A stretch of 35,333 nucleotides of DNA from positions 1 to 35,333 of the forward strand of contig JAJRTK010000120.1 in assembly GCA_024278345.1 (NCBI GenBank), written 5' to 3'. The stretch is from a bacterium. GTDB taxonomy: Bacteria > CSSED10-310 > JAJRTK01. This document shows positions 34,301 through 35,333 of the stretch, in pieces. Below the pieces are notes generated by a model that was given only the letters and a program-made list of their open reading frames with translations, did not search any database and was not told the origin of the DNA. Numbering within the stretch: position 1 is the stretch's first letter; every line of letters starts with the position of its first letter. Position numbers and translations under genes: made by a program.

Positions 34301-35206
34301 ATGCCTACTTCTTCCGCCACCATGGACGCACCCACGGAAGTGCGCCATCAGGCCATGGACGATTCCAGGACCCCCGCCCTGACCAAGGAAGAGCTCTTCG
34401 CCCAAAAGATCATCCGCGAGCTCGAAGAACTCGAGCTCGTCTTCGAGGATGGGATCCCTATGGAATCTCCCTGGCACCGCTTTCAGATGAACCTCCTCAT
34501 CGAGCTTACACACTGCCACCTCTCCCCCAGGGAAGACTTCTACGTCGGCGGCAACATGTTCATCTACTTCAGCCTCCAGCAGGTGAGGAACAAGGACTAC
34601 CGCGGCCCCGATTACTTCACGGTCTTGGGTGTCGATGGCACCAAGGAGAGGGACGGCTGGGTGGTCTGGGAAGAGGGCGGTCGCTATCCCGACCTCATTC
34701 TGGAGCTTCTTTCCCCCTCCACCCGCCAACTGGATCTGGTGACCAAGAAGCGCCTCTACCAGGATGTCTTCCGCACGCCCGAATATGTCTGTTACGGTCG
34801 CGAAGGGGCGGAGCTGATGGGGTGGCGCCTCACCAACGGCGGCTACCATCCCATGGAGGTCAATTCCGAGGGCCGCCTCTGGAGCGAGACGCTGGGGACG
34901 TTCCTGGGACCTCGCCAGGAGAAAAGGATGGGGATCGAGGCCCAATGGCTGCGCCTCTATGACTCCCGGGGGAATCTTGTTCCCACCGCCGCCGAGGCTG
35001 AAAAAGAACGCGCCGAGGCCGAAAAAGAACGCGCCGAGGCCGAAAAAGAACGCGCCGAGGCCGAAAAAGTGCGGGCCGATATGGCGGAAAAGGCGGCGCG
35101 GGCGGAAAGAGAACGAGCCGAAGCCGCTGAACAGGCGACGCTGGAGGAAAGGGAACGAGCGGAAACCGAAAGAGAACGCCTGCTGGCACGCATCCGGGAA
35201 TTGTAA
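34301..35206 (+). CDS. Uma2-family (DUF820) PD-(D/E)XK nuclease-like protein with coiled-coil tail
   Basis: 301 residues from ATG 34301, with AGGAGG 4 bases upstream. The Uma2 core spans about 40-200: PDYFTVLGV (Asp), RYPDLILELLSPSTRQLD (Asp/Glu) and KKRLYQDVFRTPEYVCYG (Lys) give the restriction-endonuclease-like D-E-K set. Uma2 proteins are common in Cyanobacteria, Planctomycetes and other environmental bacteria; their function is not established. From residue 232 the tail is a charged heptad coiled coil (EAEKERA x4, then ERERAEAAEQ) encoded by 21-bp DNA repeats, as in many Uma2 proteins. Probably monocistronic. Confidence 0.85.
   Translation: MPTSSATMDAPTEVRHQAMDDSRTPALTKEELFAQKIIRELEELELVFEDGIPMESPWHRFQMNLLIELTHCHLSPREDFYVGGNMFIYFSLQQVRNKDYRGPDYFTVLGVDGTKERDGWVVWEEGGRYPDLILELLSPSTRQLDLVTKKRLYQDVFRTPEYVCYGREGAELMGWRLTNGGYHPMEVNSEGRLWSETLGTFLGPRQEKRMGIEAQWLRLYDSRGNLVPTAAEAEKERAEAEKERAEAEKERAEAEKVRADMAEKAARAERERAEAAEQATLEERERAETERERLLARIREL
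34994..35077 (+). repeat. 21-bp tandem repeat encoding EAEKERA heptads
   Basis: Four copies starting at 34994, 35015, 35036 and 35057. The first differs from the next two by one base; the fourth has two changes (KERA to KVRA). Length change by slippage would stay in frame. Confidence 0.85.
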
Positions 35207-35333
35207 TCCGCCAAAAGCTAATCTTTCTCCGGCCTTTCGCATGGAGGCCTTCCGGCCTCCATGCTCTCCGTTGGGCGCTCCCGGTTGCCCGGCAAGAAGC
35301 GGGCGCAGGCCGGAAGGCCTGCACCCAAAATCC
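35207..35333. other. intergenic tail with two GGCC-type hairpins
   Basis: ATGGAGGCC-TTCC-GGCCTCCAT (35241-35262) and GCAGGCC-GGAA-GGCCTGC (35305-35322) share the GGCC/GGCC core with the hairpin at 23220-23233. The first could end transcription of the Uma2 gene, although no T-run follows. Confidence 0.6.

Noticed and set aside
34994-35077. Possible CRISPR-like tandem repeat
   Set aside because: Units are contiguous without spacers and lie in a coding frame for a coiled coil.

Overview
The window is GC-rich bacterial chromosome, almost fully coding, with genes on both strands. MreB/MreC/MreD, a CcsA-type cytochrome c assembly protein, MgtE and a short bS21 indicate a rod-shaped Gram-negative-type bacterium. 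The GH57 amylase with a DUF3536-type region, the giant SdrD-B-repeat/C25 protein, the Uma2 nuclease and many hairpin repeats between genes suggest an environmental, probably uncultured lineage (Acidobacteriota, Nitrospirota, NC10, Planctomycetes-like or deltaproteobacterial relatives are all possible). The sequence alone does not settle the phylum. I saw no tRNA, rRNA, CRISPR array, insertion sequence or prophage.

Layout. 1-2551 (minus): mreB-mreC-mreD shape operon, running off the left edge. 2736-6405 (minus): two-component pair, a 7TM-type sensor kinase and a sigma-54 activator of the NtrC family. 6680-8720 (plus): a secreted PBP4-like protein without its catalytic motifs, then a J-like/TPR protein. 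8803-18817 (plus): terminator, a good promoter, a 64-residue peptide resembling a RiPP precursor, then a 9.5-kb gene for a secreted protein with about 12 SdrD-B-like domains and a C-terminal gingipain-like C25 peptidase. 18873-21143 (minus, convergent): a tightly overlapping cassette of HprK-like kinase, PqqD-like peptide chaperone and radical SAM/SPASM-type enzyme. 21449-23213: rpsU (minus) diverging from mgtE (plus). 23502-27111: GH57 glycosidase (plus) whose 3' end overlaps a convergent e(P4)-type HAD phosphatase (minus). 27448-31520 (minus): MsbA-like ABC exporter with a fused cyclic-nucleotide-binding domain, translationally coupled to a C45-type Ntn-hydrolase. 31888-32832 (minus): secreted protein of unknown function. 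33397-35206 (plus): ccsA and a Uma2-family protein with a coiled-coil tail of 21-bp DNA repeats.

How the genes may work together. The strongest candidate for an undescribed system is the region 8.8-21.2 kb. The peptide ORF carries a KRPYEAPAI segment followed by a Cys-containing tail and has its own promoter. It is separated by the giant secreted C25 protein from a radical SAM-PqqD-HprK-like cassette. PqqD-like proteins normally present a ribosomal peptide to a radical SAM enzyme, so peptide and enzymes are a plausible pair; that pairing and any role for the C25 protease are inference. A second unusual unit is the exporter/cNMP-domain plus C45 hydrolase operon.

The intergenic DNA is also notable. 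A palindromic repeat family (best copies near 7800, 27350, 33090; related copies near 31711 and 34172) shows compensatory changes in its stem. A run of different short hairpins occupies 31532-31688, and GGCC-TTCC-GGCC-type hairpins recur at 23220, 35241 and 35305.
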